From the NCBI GenBank assembly GCA_009760855.2, contig WPIO01000007.1:9750001-9814000 (forward strand): a DNA stretch of 64,000 nucleotides, written 5' to 3'. The position numbers and the translations under genes were made by a program. This document shows positions 1 through 15,284 of the stretch, piece after piece. Positions within the stretch are counted from its first letter, which is position 1; each line of letters begins with the position of its first letter. The stretch is from Cristatella mucedo (taxonomy: Eukaryota; Bryozoa; Phylactolaemata; Cristatellidae). The notes beneath the pieces were generated by a model. That model made no database searches, had not been told where the DNA came from, and saw only the letters and a program-made list of their open reading frames with translations.

Positions 1-49
<49 letters not shown>

Positions 50-120
50 ATATATATATATATATAGATATATGTGTGTGTGTGTGTTCGTGTGTCTGTG
101 CGCTGTCTGTCTGCATGCAG

Positions 121-154
<34 letters not shown>
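1..154. repeat. Compound microsatellite (TCTA)n-(TA)n-(TG)n
   Basis: Uninterrupted TCTA units from the window edge to about 48, TA units to about 66, then two GT/TG runs (about 73-87 and 125-154). Any reading frame through it is simple repeat (poly VC) and is not a gene. Confidence 0.95.
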
Positions 155-156
<2 letters not shown>

Positions 157-407
157 AGTCCCTATCTGTCGTTAATGTAATTTCTCTTTCCTCCCTTTCC
201 TCACTTCTTCCCTATCTCCACCCCAGGGTACCACGGCCCATGCGCAGGCTAGCAGAACTGGGTATTAGGTTAGGTCAAGACGTTGTACATGCGTCTGTGC
301 TGGGGGGACGGGAAGGTCAATGCTGAAAGCGTTGCAACTGTGTGATATGTCTTCCTGATCCCTCCACGCTGTCGTTGCAGGAGAACAGTGGGAACTTGCC
401 TGCTATT
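155..407. other. No recognised feature
   Basis: Unique-looking sequence 5' of the first LINE copy. A short segment near 222-256 has AG before and GT after it, but its translation does not match FAK or anything else I recognise. Confidence 0.4.
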
Positions 408-1180
408 AACCGTAATAATAAAATATATTTATAATACATATTTTGCCCCAAGAGAACTACACCTCTCTCTCTAGGCGCTCCAAGTCTGCTGGAAAGGATG
501 CATGAGTCGATTGGTTAGCATTAGTATGCACAACGTCTGCATGCATAAGCAACCGAGGTCAATTTATACGGACCCAGAAAATGCTGTGAGGAGCATGCGG
601 TCGATTTTTAGCTTTAAAAAAATGTCAAATCGGGATGTCGTAATGCCAGTAAGAAGTGAGCTATAGGTTTTGGGAACATACAAGATAAAGGTACGGTCTT
701 GAAACGGTTTGAGGTTCGTTAGAGGCACAGCTGAACGACTCGATTCAGACGAGTGGACTGGCACGGTGCCTAGCCCGATTTGGAAGAAGTTCACAGGTTG
801 ACGGAAGTAAGAGAGTGAAGTGACCTTAAAGTAACGAAAGGTCACAAATGTACGGACCAACTTGGATGGGATATCTTGGAGCAGGCCCGAGTTTTTACTC
901 GCTAAAAGTGGTCAGACTTGCATTTGAAGCTGCTGCCCTGGTTTGGCCCAGGGGTAATGACCAAGGTCGTGGGCTCCTAGCCCTGCGGCCTATGTTAAGC
1001 TCCCGGATAGAGATTAAGTTCTCGAAGGGCGCTATATGCAAACATTTATATTTATATCTACGATGTAGTCGTCTAGTGAGAGGTCTGTTTAAAACAGGAC
1101 AGCTAGATTTCTTACTACCAGAGATTTGCTGGCGTTGGTCATTTTCGGGGTAGGTTTTGCAATTTCTGAGTAAGCACCCT
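408..1180 (-). mobile_element. CR1/Rex1-like LINE (family A), old 5'-truncated copy interrupted by a SINE
   Basis: On the minus strand this matches the 3' part of the main LINE family: the AAT tail near 408, the terminal hairpin near 440-480, then the degenerate C-terminal end of ORF2 (residues like FVTFRYFKVTS and DRTFILYVPK) and the downstream RT region up to about 1175. Many stops and small indels mark it as old. A plus-strand SINE sits inside at 930-1056. Confidence 0.75.
930..1056 (+). mobile_element. tRNA-derived SINE (family 1) nested in a LINE
   Basis: It has the family-1 layout. An A-box-like stretch (TTTGGCCCAGGGGTAATG) is followed by a B-box-like GTGGGCTCCTAGCCC, then a 3' tail containing GAGATTAAGTTCTC flanked by complementary arms, ending in an ATTTATATTTATAT tail. 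LINE sequence resumes directly after it (GTAGTCGTCTAGTGAGAGGTC), so it was inserted into the older LINE. Confidence 0.75.
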
Positions 1181-1305
1181 GATGGAGCTAGTTGCAGTTG
1201 ACTCAGTTGCCGTTGACTCATTTACGTTTGGGGGTTTTCCTGTGTGCATGCTCCTTTACTGGGTTAAGCCCCATGCAAGCCCTTCCTGACAAACCTGAAT
1301 AGAAT

Positions 1306-1430
1306 TCGTATGTATAGCCCCCTAAGAGAACATAATATATATTCGGGCACATCACATATGCCACGGGGCTTGAGCCCACGACCTCGGCCAGACCTTGCTT
1401 GGGCCGAGCACCTTAACCACTAGGCCTTTT
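1306..1430 (-). mobile_element. tRNA-derived SINE (family 1)
   Basis: Minus-strand copy: hairpin tail (TAGCCCCCTAAGAGAAC) at the left, reversed B box (GGGCTTGAGCCCACGAC), then reversed A-box region (GAGCACCTTAACCACTAGG). The whole unit is about 125 bp. Confidence 0.75.
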
Positions 1431-1497
1431 CTCTAAACCGTTCTTGCCGTGTACTGCATGTAAGCCCGACTGGATTGCATCGTTGCTGTCACACCTA

Positions 1498-1640
1498 TGT
1501 GTCTTAGCTGATTTAACAGCCTAATTTTATAGCAGCAGAAGAGCATTATCGGCTATCGCAACCGCTTGCAGGATTCGAACCCACGACCTCGAAAGTTAAG
1601 AGCGAGCACCTTACATCCTGGGCTATCACGGATGCTCCAC
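1498..1640 (-). mobile_element. tRNA-derived SINE (family 2)
   Basis: A second tRNA-like family with a good reversed B box (GATTCGAACCCACGACC) and A-box region (GAGCACCTTACATCCTGG). Its tail (CTTAGCTGATTTAACAGCC...AGCAGCAGAAGAGC) is unlike the family-1 hairpin. Related copies occur at 17684-17850 and 29320-29466. Confidence 0.65.
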
Positions 1641-1877
1641 CACTGTGTGCTTCATCTGGTAGCAGACTTTTCATCGGCTGTGGCCCATTGCTATCACCCT
1701 CCTCCCGGGTGTTTGCCTTTGATCAGCTACTATTTCTCAGGCTTCTTAGCCCCAGATGCTACACTCAGCTACGCTTGCACCTCAAATATAGTCAAGACAT
1801 TTCTTCGACTGCTGACATTTCAGCCCAAGTCTAATTGCCCCATTTATGTAACCTAAATTTGTTACGCTTAAGTGATC

Positions 1878-2050
1878 ATGGGCGCTTGGTGCACACACTT
1901 CACGACCTATGCCATAGGTTCGAGTCCGGTGGTAGGCAACTCCTTACTCCTGACTGAAAGGGGAAGTGATGGCAGCCAAGGCTCTCTCTTCTGCCTCTAA
2001 TATGTAAATATGTAAACGAGGCTGACCTTTACTTTTTACTTTTATTTTAC
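1878..2050 (+). mobile_element. Possible diverged tRNA-derived SINE (family 2)
   Basis: It contains a B-box-like ATAGGTTCGAGTCCGG and, about 70 bp later, GGCTCTCTCTTCTGCCTCTAA, which resembles the family-2 tail. Its boundaries are uncertain, and it could be another tRNA-related repeat. Confidence 0.4.
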
Positions 2051-2464
2051 AGCTCGCCATAGCATTGGGTGATCCTAAAAAAAGTGTTCAGTATTCTGAA
2101 TGTGTAGTAGAAGGACATTTTGGCCGCATCTACAACACGGACTTGTCTTGCCTGACCAGATGTCAACCTCACTTCTTTAAGCAAACGCGTGGCCACCGTG
2201 TATGGTTCTGTGAGCTTGCACCTACTCTTCATCCAGTAGCATTTGTGCTTGTGTGAGAGGCAGGGTTGAGCTCGTGCTGACGGAACTAGCAGCAGCTGCA
2301 TGGTAGCGAGTGAACGTTCGAGGGCACTGCCTGACCGGCTGGCAGCAAGCATCCTTGAGCCGATGCCTCTGCTTGGGCTGCAGTTGCTGGAGCCGGCCCG
2401 AGCCTGCTGCAATGGGCTGTCCTCTCTTCTTTACGAGCATCGATCCCTCGCACCGAGAGGTTCG

Positions 2465-2477
2465 AGAGAGAGAGAGA

Positions 2478-2536
<59 letters not shown>
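2465..2536. repeat. (GA)n microsatellite
   Basis: About 70 bp of nearly pure GA. The flanking DNA (2051-3255) has no recognised gene. A splice-donor-like GTGAGT at 2586 and GTAAGT at 2885 follow open stretches that do not match the missing FAK exons. Confidence 0.9.
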
Positions 2537-2538
<2 letters not shown>

Positions 2539-3255
2539 TTCGAGCTCTCGTGCTTGTGGCTTCTTCGGCTGCCGGGTGCTGCACGTGAGTTAATTCTGTG
2601 TGGGCCAAGCTTAGATTGACCTTAACCGGAGCCTTCTCTGGTGCTCACCCAGAACCGCTCATTAAAACGCAACACAGTGGGTGGTTGGCTGCAGCACCTT
2701 TGTTTTCTAATTAATCGGCAGCTTTCACTGGCCCTATGCAAATATTCGTCCTGTGGGTGTGGGCTCGTGATGGAGAATCAAGTCAGAACGAAAGAATCCC
2801 AGATGTCACGTGTGCACTTTTCGGAAGAGCACCTGGCCTTTGCCATGGATTGATTCCGTGGCTTTTGTAGTTGACAATGGGCAGGTAAGTCAAGGGTGAA
2901 CTGTGGGGCAGTCTTGTCTAACAAAAGTTTAAGAAAAATTAAAGGAAAAACCCCTAATATATTGCTCTGCTAAGTAAGATGAGGTGGCCTGTGCAATATT
3001 TTGCTGATTGTGATTGAAAAAATTCTGTGACGAACGGTCTCCTGTCTAAATTTCGGGCAGTGGCGACTTTTGCTGTCGTTTTGCTACCAGACTGCTTCCT
3101 TTTTTTCTTGTCCATTACTTGTAGCATTTCTTGCTCGTGCTGTTAGTCTTAAGTTGGATACCCAGTGCACTCTTAAGTGCCATTCAGCTGCCAGCTACGA
3201 CACTTGTGACCTTGACGGTGTCCTTAATGTCCGTAGCACCAACCTGCAAATAGAC

Positions 3256-4229
3256 AAGAATAATAATAATAATAATAATAATACATTTGCTAAAGTACCC
3301 TCAGAGAACTCAATCTCTTTCTAAGCGCTTTACATTTTCTGCAAAGGGAAACAGGATTGAATGGTGAGTAATATCATGCTTGATAAACAACATGAATAAC
3401 ATGGTAAGGGGTGACATGCACAGGGTCAGCATGCAAGTGTGGTTAGTAGCAGCATGCACAGTGTCAGCACGCATAAGCACATGAAGGACAAATCGCAGGG
3501 ACCCACTAAATGCTGTCCTAAATAGATATGTTTTTAAGTTCTTTTTAAATGTGGTCAAGTCAGGGGATGTTCTGACGCCAGTCGGGAGGGAGTTCCAGGC
3601 TTTGAGAGCATACGAACTAAATGCACGATCTCCACAGGCTTTGAGGTTTGTACGAGGTATTGGTAAACTCTTAGATTCCGAGAAGTGCGTGGTACGATGC
3701 TTGGCCTGGTGGGGCAATAGATCTGAGAGATAGACTGGAGCCAAAGAATGAAGGGACCTAACAGTGAGCAACAAAACTTTGAAGTCGATCCGTTGATTGA
3801 CTGGTTGCCAGTGCAGGTCGGCGAGAAGTTGTGGGATGTGGTAACTGCGACGCTCACGACAGACAAGCCTAGCTGCAGAGTTTTGCACCTGCTGTAATCG
3901 CCTGATTGCACATGCCGGTAGACCCCAGCAAGCAGTGAGTTACATAAGTCAAGATGGTATGTCACAAATGCATGTACCAATTTAGACGTGGTATCCTTAT
4001 CTGAACAAGCCCGAATTTAGCAATGTTATGTAGCTGAAAGTAGGCAGACTTGACTGTGGAGCTGATGTGGTCGTCTAACGAGAGGTCATTATGGAACAAA
4101 ACACCTAGATTTCGAGCTGATTCAACAGGAGATATGCTGGCAGAGCCAGTTTTGAGCATCAGGTTTTCCAATTTCTGAGTCACACTGGGTTTGCCGAAGA
4201 AACTGGGATTGGTGTTGACAAACTGCATT
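3256..4229 (-). mobile_element. CR1/Rex1-like LINE (family A), 5'-truncated
   Basis: Read on the minus strand, the (AAT)n tail is at 3261-3283. The terminal hairpin and the 3' UTR with its GCATGCTGAC/CTGTGCATG repeats follow. Then comes ORF2 C-terminal coding: residues like LADLHWQPVNQRIDFKVLLL, HRTTHFSESKSLPIPRTNLK and AWNSLPTGVRTSPDLTTFKK. Frameshifts separate the blocks. It lies in the DNA upstream of the first FAK exon seen here. Confidence 0.85.
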
Positions 4230-5355
4230 AGCAGCTCAGAACCCGTCAGCCGGTGAGTTAGCTCGGCAATTGAAAGGAGGAGGCAATGAAGATGCTGCTC
4301 GAACCTCTAAACTTATAACCATGCCACATCTTTCATCGATACAAGCAGATTGTCGACCAAAGCATCGGTAGCATTCCGCATGCCACACTGCGGATGCCGT
4401 TCTGGTTGATGGTTCGTTCAAGTTGAGTGTGCTTATTATCTTGTGGGATCACCAGAAAATTAAGTAAACACATGCCCTTTAAGTAGTGGTTCTTTCTACT
4501 TGACTAAACATAGTCGTCATCTGAATGCATCTGCTGGAGCTGCATGGCGAGAGGGCATACATGCCCCCCAATGTTGTTCGAGGTTGTTGCCTTTCGTGCC
4601 TGCACCTCGTCCCGAAGTAATACGTGGTCGATATGTAGGGTTATTGATGGGATATATATATTCCATTATAAAATAAACAATTTGTTGCCTGTTGACATCA
4701 GCATATTCTCTCAGTAACCACGGACCAAACGAAAGGGCCATGCTTATTGAATATGTATACTAGTTATGCCCATGCCTAGGTGTGTGGACGTGCCGATGAA
4801 ACTTTTATATTTGGTATTCTCGGTGAGCAAATGGAATGACCACTCAGGCTGTTAGTGTGCTGTTGAAAACTCCCCAGTGCTCGCCTAGTCAAAAGTGGCA
4901 TTGTGGAGTCACAGATGATGTAATGCGCACTTGTGTAAGCATGCATATGTTCGCACAACTCACGACACACACACACGAACCCAATGTGCCAGCTAGCACA
5001 GTGGGCCAAGGCATGACTGCTGGTACTTCTTGGGTGCTATCAGAATAGCGCTCGGATGATGTAAGTGCTTTCTTGGACATTCTTCGTGGGCCACCCACAT
5101 GGGCTACCCACATACCGGACACGGCCTGTCATCGTTGGCATCCCTGGAAGCCCTTGCGCTGCACAGCTGGCCCCGCTCTTTTCGCTGTGCAAGGTCTCGG
5201 CCCTCGGTCTATGTCAGGGCTGCACACAGGGTTTCGCTCTAAAGATTTGCAGTAGCAGCAGCAGCAGTATTATCGGTGGCAGTGGCAGCAACGGTAGTAG
5301 TGGCAGCATCGGCTGCATGAGTAGCAGCCAGTTGGTGCTGTCAAGCCCGGTGTTA
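4230..5355. other. Upstream intron or intergenic DNA of FAK, no recognised feature
   Basis: No coding match in any frame. It contains short CA/TG-rich patches near 4965-4980 and a run of AGC/AGT triplets near 5248-5330. The missing 5' FAK exons (start of the FERM domain) were looked for here and not found. Confidence 0.4.
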
Positions 5356-5480
5356 GTGTACCCTGCTCAGACAGATTTCGCCTAGTCCGATTCAGTTTTT
5401 TTTAGTATACCCTGCTCAGACATAGTTTGCCTAGTCCGATTCAGTTTACCCTATTTTATTTCAGTTTACCCTATTTTATA
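5356..5480. repeat. Short imperfect tandem duplication
   Basis: A block with TACCCTGCTCAGACA and GCCTAGTCCGATTCAGTTT occurs twice about 50 bp apart. A second small duplication of TTCAGTTTACCCTATTTTA follows. This looks like local slippage duplication just upstream of the FAK exon. Confidence 0.7.
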
Positions 5481-5691
5481 AGTCCTTATTTATCTATCGC
5501 ATCAACCAATCTTGCTAGTTGAGCAGCTCACACGTGCACACGCAGACATACATGCATGCACACCGACACACAAAACATGCACATGCTCGACGTGTGCGAG
5601 CATGCACACACCTCGACGGATTAGTTTGCTGTCACATGAGCACACTGCCGCCCATCACCGTGGTCTGATGTGAACGGTTTTGTTGCTGCAG

Positions 5692-5779
5692 ATACGAACT
5701 GAAGATTCGATACTTGCCGAAGAACTTTTCCTTGATGTACATCCAAGATAAAGTCTCGTTTTTCTACTTGTTCGACCAG
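5692..5779 (+). CDS. PTK2: Focal adhesion kinase, coding exon a (FERM F1 end)
   Basis: FAK is a cytoplasmic tyrosine kinase that couples integrin and growth-factor signals at focal adhesions. This exon encodes 29 residues beginning YELKIRYLPKNFS and ending FFYLFDQ. It matches the F1 lobe of the FERM domain, where human FAK has YELRIRYLPKGF...NFFYQQ. The acceptor is TTGTTGCTGCAG and the donor is GACCAG|GTATGTG. The first base completes an arginine codon begun in an upstream exon that is not found in the window, so roughly the first 105 residues are missing from view. The exon ends in phase 0, which fits the start of the next exon exactly. The small size contrasts with the huge next exon. Confidence 0.93.
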
Positions 5780-6724
5780 GTATGTGATTTAGCACAGCAC
5801 CACTTGCAGCTGGCTGCAACAGGATTGTTAGTGCAGGGCCGTGTGATGCTTTAAATAACTTAAGTCCATTGTCCTCTGTTTGGGGGAAGGTTTCATGAAA
5901 GAGGCAACATGAGTATCTGCAATTCAGCAGGCTACCTTCAATTGACCATTGTGTGCCCGGTAGCTGTGGCCTGGTGGCACACACATCGGCTGCTGGGAAT
6001 AGACCAGCAGTGGTCGCTAGCCTCTGAATAGATCCGGTGAATCTACTTCCTGTGCCTTCTAGTCTGCAGCTGCTGGCTGCCACTCACAATCGGGCTTGTG
6101 TTACACATGTGTGCAATTTGCATTTGCTTCTGGACTGGAGGCTAAAGGATATGTGCTGTGCTAATGAAAGCAGGAGAAACTGTCACTCTCACTGTTCAAG
6201 GTCTTGCTCGTAGTAAAGCTGTGTCCATGCTCATTCGCCTTGCTATCTAAGCTGATCGTGTGCAGCAAGTGTCCCGATGGCTCATTTTGGTTAGCTTATC
6301 TTCTTGTTTTCCTCTTCTAGAGGGCTCTTGCACCACTGACCCTCTGGGCTTCGAATCTAGCAGAAGCTAATGCAAGCACTCGCAAGGGTGACAGCTGAAG
6401 CATTCTAGCACGAACACACCTCCAAGTTTTTGTGCCGCTGCCTCCTCGACGTTATGCCCACCTCCTATCCTATCCCCCCTCACGCGAGGCTTATTTTCTA
6501 TCTTTGGCTCGAATGTCAGGCTTATAAGCAGACACCCCTCGTAACTGTTCTGCATTGTCGTAATGACACATCTTTAGCACTCGATCTGGTTTGGGCTGGT
6601 TGGGATCAGTTTGGTAGCTCTCTCCGGCTGCATGGGTAAAGGCTGTAGGGGCAAAGTGTTGCCACTACAGTTCTTACTCGGCGCTGTGAAAAGCAAAGCG
6701 AGGCCTACAGCCGCGGCCGCTACT
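5780..6724. other. FAK intron 1, left part; no recognised feature
   Basis: Intron 1 runs from 5780 to 8303. This part shows no repeat family or coding match. The rest of the intron carries two LINE fragments (6725-7415) and a C-rich patch near 7644-7657. Confidence 0.5.
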
Positions 6725-7085
6725 GACCTTGATGATGTGACTTAAAAACAACTTAAAAAACAGCTTAAAAACTTAAAAGAACTTAAAACACACTTCTTAA
6801 AAACACACCTATTTAGGACAGCATTTAGTGGGTCCCTGTGATTCGTCCTTCATGTGCTTATGCATGCTGACACTGTGCATGCTGCTACTAACCACATTTG
6901 CATGCTGACCCTGTGCATGTCACCCGTAACCATATTATTCATGTTGTTTGTTTATCAAGCATGATATTACTCACCATTCAATTGCATTTCCCTTTGCAGC
7001 AAATGTAAAGCGCCTAGAAAGAGATTGAGTTCTCTGAGGGCACTTTATCAAGTGCATTATTATTATTATTATTATTGTTATTATT
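6725..7085 (+). mobile_element. CR1/Rex1-like LINE (family A) 3' end
   Basis: After a decayed AAC/TTAAAA-rich start it matches the family 3' UTR (CACACCTATTTAGGACAGCATTTAGTGGGTCC), the GCATGCTGACAC/CCTGTGCATG repeats, the terminal hairpin (AAAGCGCC...GGGC) and an (ATT)n tail at about 7055-7085. It lies in FAK intron 1. Confidence 0.85.
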
Positions 7086-7415
7086 ATGTGTACTCTTGGC
7101 AGCAGAAGCTTTTGCTCTGCAGGTGCTAGACTGTGGAACTCACTTGCACAATTCATGCGAGACGACGTCTTCTCTCTCTCCTGCTGCCGACTCGGGCACA
7201 TCTTGGTAGCGTCGTGCGCCGCTGCTTCCATGCTGCTCCCTCCTTCGGCTGAGGCTCCTTACCACTCTAGTTTTGTGAGAGGAAGCCTATTGGCTACCAC
7301 ACCCATATGGAAAAGCTGCTGCTTAGGCTGCAGCTTGAGTGCGCTAGCTATAGAAAACTCCAGCCTAACGGCCGCTTTGTCCTCGTGGTATTGTGGAGTT
7401 GCAGACCGAGGTACG
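7086..7415 (+). mobile_element. LINE family B 3' fragment
   Basis: It encodes residues like SFCSAGARLWNSLAQFMRDD and shares GGCTGCAGCTTGAGTGCGCTA and TTGTGGAGTTGCAGACCGAGG with the 3' ends at 30010-30108, 50240-50345 and 60100-60205. This is the C-terminal ORF2 end and 3' UTR of a second LINE family. It abuts the (ATT)n tail of the preceding family-A copy. Confidence 0.65.
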
Positions 7416-11000
<3,585 letters not shown>

Positions 11001-11214
11001 TGGCCAGCAGTAAACGCATTCTTCTGAAAGAAACTTTTAAATGCCAAGCTGTTACCAAAAAGGACAGCTATATTTTGAGCACACGGTAATGGTCGCACGA
11101 CGCCCGATTAAAATTTGCAGAATTCCATATTCTTTGTGGTGACCACTTATTTACGGGCCATTAGTTCATAGGGAACTAAAAGGGTGAACATTCTGCTCGT
11201 TTTGCAAACCTGTG

Positions 11215-11400
11215 CTGTCTTTGCTGCAGCAATTAAGTCTCAGCTACGGATGCACTTCTTCCGGTCAGCTTTCCCTTTGCACTTGTGAATCCTGTGAGCT
11301 TGTCTTTTTTGTTCCTGTGAGTTTCGCACGCTCTAACCGATGCATCATTTCGTGCATGCTCAAACTAGGCGTCCTTAAAAGGTAGCTCTGAATGTCTTCT
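11215..11400 (+). mobile_element. LINE family C fragment
   Basis: Encodes residues like AAIKSQLRMHFFRSAFPL, matching the family-C end at 57748 onward (ASLKSQLKAQLFQSAFPF). Only the short C-terminal and 3' UTR portion remains. Confidence 0.5.
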
Positions 11401-11885
11401 TGTGTTTGTCGCTCACTTTTAGGTCACTCCATTCTTTGGCCCCAGCCTATCTCTCAGATCTACTCCCTCACCAGGCCAGGCATCGTACCACCTGATTTTC
11501 GGAATCCAGCAATTTACCAATACCTCGTACAAACCTCAAATCCTTTGGAGACCGTGCATTAGTTCGTATGCTCCCAAAGCCTGAAACTCCCTCCCGACTT
11601 GCGTCAGAACGTCCCCTGACTTGACCACATTTAAAAAGAACTTAAAAACACACCTATTTTGGATAGCATTTAGTGGGTCCCTGTGATTCGTCTTTCATGT
11701 GCTTATGGTTGCTGACACTGTGCATGCTGCTACTAACCACATTTGCATACTGACCCTGTGCATGTCACCCATAACTATGTTATTCATGTTGTTTATCAAG
11801 CATGATATTACTCACCATTCAATCGTGTTTCCCTTTGCAGCAAATGTACAGCGCCTAGAAAGAGATTAAGTTTCTAAGAGATATG
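11401..11885 (+). mobile_element. CR1/Rex1-like LINE (family A) 3' part, tail lost
   Basis: Decayed ORF2 C-terminus (LAPAYLSDLLPHQARHRTT-like, then NSLPTCVRTSPDLTTFKK-like) followed by the family 3' UTR. The terminal hairpin is cut after GCGCCTAGAAAGAGATTAAG, so the second arm and the (ATT)n tail are missing. Confidence 0.8.
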
Positions 11886-12109
11886 TTTATTTTCCAAGAC
11901 GATCCATAGCCAACATTTTTCAGCGATCGTTCCTCTGACCTTGACTGGAAATTACCTATTTTTTGGGACCTCACCTGTGGGCCAGTCACCACTTTCTTAT
12001 GTAATCATTCTCTCCGCAATAGAGAGTGACCTCTGGCTACTCCAAGTGTGGTGTGGACTTTTACCTGACTTCTTCATGATACCTCCGGGTATTCCTCTGC
12101 TATCTGCGC

Positions 12110-13761
12110 TGTGACTGCTAATGAGCTGTTCTCGGATATTCTACTCAAAACAAGACCTGCTTAGCATAAACTGCAATGTCACCATTAGTCAATACCTACC
12201 GGCGGGCCTTCTTCCGAGGGTCAGTAAGAACCTCCTTGCATTCTGGTTTCGCCCTATCAACCGCTCGACTATTAAACCTACGACCCTTAAGTTTAAAACG
12301 CTGATTAGCAGTCGTTGTGGTAATCGCTCACTCGCCAGTCGACCGTTACTAAGGTCTCATTTAAATTCGTAGGTGAAGCCTCTGCTGGGCCAGCTACATG
12401 AAAGCCGCCTAGCATGCAAGTCGCTTAGTCTGCATCATGCAATTGTTGGACAGCTCTTAAATTCTGCCTGCTAAATGTCCACTCGCTAAAAACCAAGGAG
12501 TTAAGTATCAGCAATCAGGCTGTCCATGAGAAGCTAGATGCATTTCTGCTTACCGAACCGTGGATTACAGCCTGCTTAGGTAGCTGAATATCTGAGACTG
12601 CACCACTCGGGCTCTCATTCTTTCAGTCCATGCGATCTGATAAGGTTGGTGGCAGGGTTGCAATTGTTGTTCGTGAATCGTTAAGCTATACGATCTGCAG
12701 TTTTTCGTATGGGGCATCGTTTGAATCAGTTCCTCACCAAGACTGTGCCTCACTGTTGTGATATACCGAACTTCTACTGGCTTTTCTAAGCTTGTTTATA
12801 GAAAAGATTTTGGAGTTCCTCGCTAAATTATTTGTGTGACAGGCTGTTACTGATTAGCCAACACGTTAATCATACCAATCACATCGGTGGCCATATGCTG
12901 GATCTCGTAATCACTAAATATCTGCTCCACTGACCGTGTGGTGTGCCGGCTGACCCTCTCGGATAATTTTCCGGTCTTGTTTACTGTTTCTGCTCTGTTG
13001 TATGTACAGGGTAATGTCGAGTTTGTCCAGCGACTCAACTTAAAAAAAAAGCAGTGATACAGAGAAATGTCTTTTTCTATCTGGTAAGGTTGGTCCTTTG
13101 GATCTGTCCCAGACTCGACCGACAGCCTCGATACCCCCACTGATGCAGCGAACATGAACCTTAGTAGTGCCCTTGACGAGCATGCTCTCGTACGTTCTGT
13201 ACGTATCTGTAGTCGTGAAGATTCCTGTCAATTTACCAAAAGCAACTTCGAAAGATGCGCCGTGTTAAGCGCAGACTTGAACACCGCTTTAAGAAGTCTG
13301 GCTGTGATGAGGATCTTGCCAATTTTAAAGACTTTCTCCGAGTCTACACCCGGAAGCTTAGAAAAGCTGGTGCTTTTTTCATTTGAAACCTGAAGTCCTG
13401 CCAGTCAGACAAAAACAGATTTATAAGATGGTAAACAATTTGCTGGCCAATTCTGAGAGATCTCACTCCCCAAATATTAACGGCTCGGCCCATAAGTTTT
13501 CAGCCTTCACTGAAAACATTAGTCACATTCGTGCCTCCACAAAGCTCCGACCGACTGAAGCGATTGCTGAGCAGCAACGTGTGACATCCCTTAGGAGATT
13601 TTCCTAGGTTTTTGCATGCGATGTGGCTACCTTAATAAAGTCTAGTAAAGATAGCTCGTTTCGTGAAGACCCTATGCCATAACCTCAGTTGTCTTTACTG
13701 GCAGACAAACGTGGCCCAGCCGTGACTGGGATTTTTTGTGCTTCTCTGGAAAACAGGGCTG
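12110..13761 (+). mobile_element. CR1-like LINE (family D), endonuclease half, degenerate
   Basis: Scattered frames encode typical APE endonuclease and linker signatures: LNVHSLKTKE..LDAFLLTEPWI near 12470-12560, HIGGHMLDLVIT near 12880-12915, and RRVKRRLEHRFKKSG near 13260-13305. Stops and frameshifts break it. The element is interrupted at about 13762 by a minus-strand family-A LINE and resumes at about 15285 with its RT. Confidence 0.75.
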
Positions 13762-15284
13762 TTATAATAATATTAATAATAATAATACGCTTGATAAAGC
13801 GCCCTCAGAAAACTCAATCTCTTTCTAGGCGCTTTACAATTGCTGCAAAGGAAACACGATCGAATGATGAGTGGTATCATGCTTGATAAACAACATGAAT
13901 AACATAATTAGGGGTGACATGCACAGTGTCAGCATGCAAGTGTAGTTAGTGGCAGCATGCTCAGTGTTAGCATGCATAAGCACATGAAGGACGAAGCACA
14001 GGGACCCACTAAAAGCTGTCATGAATAGATCTGTTTTTAATCTCTTTTTAAATGTGGTCAAGTCAGGGGACGTTGTGCCGCAAGTCGGGAGTGAGTTCCA
14101 GGCTTTGGGAGCATACGAACTAAATGCACGGTCTCCAAAGGATTTGAGGTTTGTACGAGGTAGTGGTAAACTGTTGGATTCCGAAAAGCGGGTGGTACAA
14201 TACTTAGCGTGGTGGAGGAGTATATCTGATAGATAGGCTGGAGCCAAAGGATGAAGGGACCTAACAGTGAGTGACAAAACCTTGCTGATCCGTTGCTTGA
14301 CTGGTTGCCAGTGCAGGTCGGCGAGAAGTGGTGTGATGTGGCAACTTGACTCACGACAGGCAAGCCTGCTGCAAGTTTTGCACCAGCTGTAAGTGCCTGA
14401 TTGCACGTGCCGGTAGGCCAGCAAGCAGTGTTATAGAGGTCAAGACGGGATGTTACAAATGCACGTACCAACTTAGACGTGGTATCCTTATCTAAACAAG
14501 CCCGATTTTTAGCAATTATATGTAGCTGAAAATAGGCAGACTTGATTGTGGAGCTGATGTGGTCGTCTAGCGAGAGGTCACTTTGGTACATGACACCTAG
14601 ATTTCGAGCTGATTCAACAGGATATATGCTGGCAGAGCTAATTTTGAGCGTCAGCCTTTCCAATTTCTGAATCACACTAGATTTGGCCATAACTAATGAC
14701 TTAGTTTTATCATCGTTTAGTTTAAGAAAATTTGCTGCCGTCCATGTGCGGATGTCATCGATACATGCAGCAAATGAATTGAGAGAATTTGAGGTGCTCG
14801 AAGGCTGGGAGGGATCAAAGCAAAGGTACAACTGAGTGTCATCCGCATAGAAGTGAAAGCCTAGATTGTGCTTGGCAATCACATCAGCAAGAGGGAGAAT
14901 ATAAACCGTGAAAAAGAACCGGACCTAGCCCGGAGCCCTGAGGTACTCCATATTTCAGGGGTACCTCGGATGATCTTTGTCCATTCACGTCAATACTCTG
15001 GAGTCTGCCACTGAGATAGGACCTGAACCATTGCAGAGCAGTGCCAGTGATTCCCAGGCGAGATGAGAGGTGCTCTAGAAGAACTAGGTGATCGATAGTA
15101 TCAAAAGCTGCCGAAAGATCAAGCAAAACAAGCAGAGACACTCTACCCCTGTCTGCATTCCTAAGTAGGTCGTTGTATACCCTAAGCAATGCTGATTCTG
15201 TGGAGTGATTAGCTCTAATGTCAGACCGGAACTTACTTACAGGTTGGAAGTTTAAATATATGAGTTGAGCTGGTCTGCCATGAC
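13762..15284 (-). mobile_element. CR1/Rex1-like LINE (family A) nested in LINE D
   Basis: The (AAT)n tail is at about 13765-13790, followed by the hairpin and 3' UTR, then reading leftward on the minus strand a frameshifted [20 protein letters not shown] (the YADD catalytic core) lies near 14830, DLSAAFDTIDH near 15110, and GVPQGS near 14940. It stops near the position corresponding to DQLNSYI of the family. LINE D sequence lies on both sides, so this is an insertion. Confidence 0.85.

Noticed and set aside
1-154. CRISPR or other spaced repeat array
   Set aside because: Uninterrupted simple repeats without unique spacers, in a eukaryotic genome.
222-256. Possible short exon of FAK near the left edge
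   Set aside because: Splice-like borders, but the residues do not match the FERM segment expected before YELKIRY.
1560-1640. tRNA gene
   Set aside because: It has A and B box-like sequences but no cloverleaf, and a multi-copy SINE tail follows.
2586-2890. Donor-like GTGAGT and GTAAGT sites as missing FAK exons
   Set aside because: The preceding frames contain stops or do not resemble the FERM F1 lobe, and the phase does not fit exon a.
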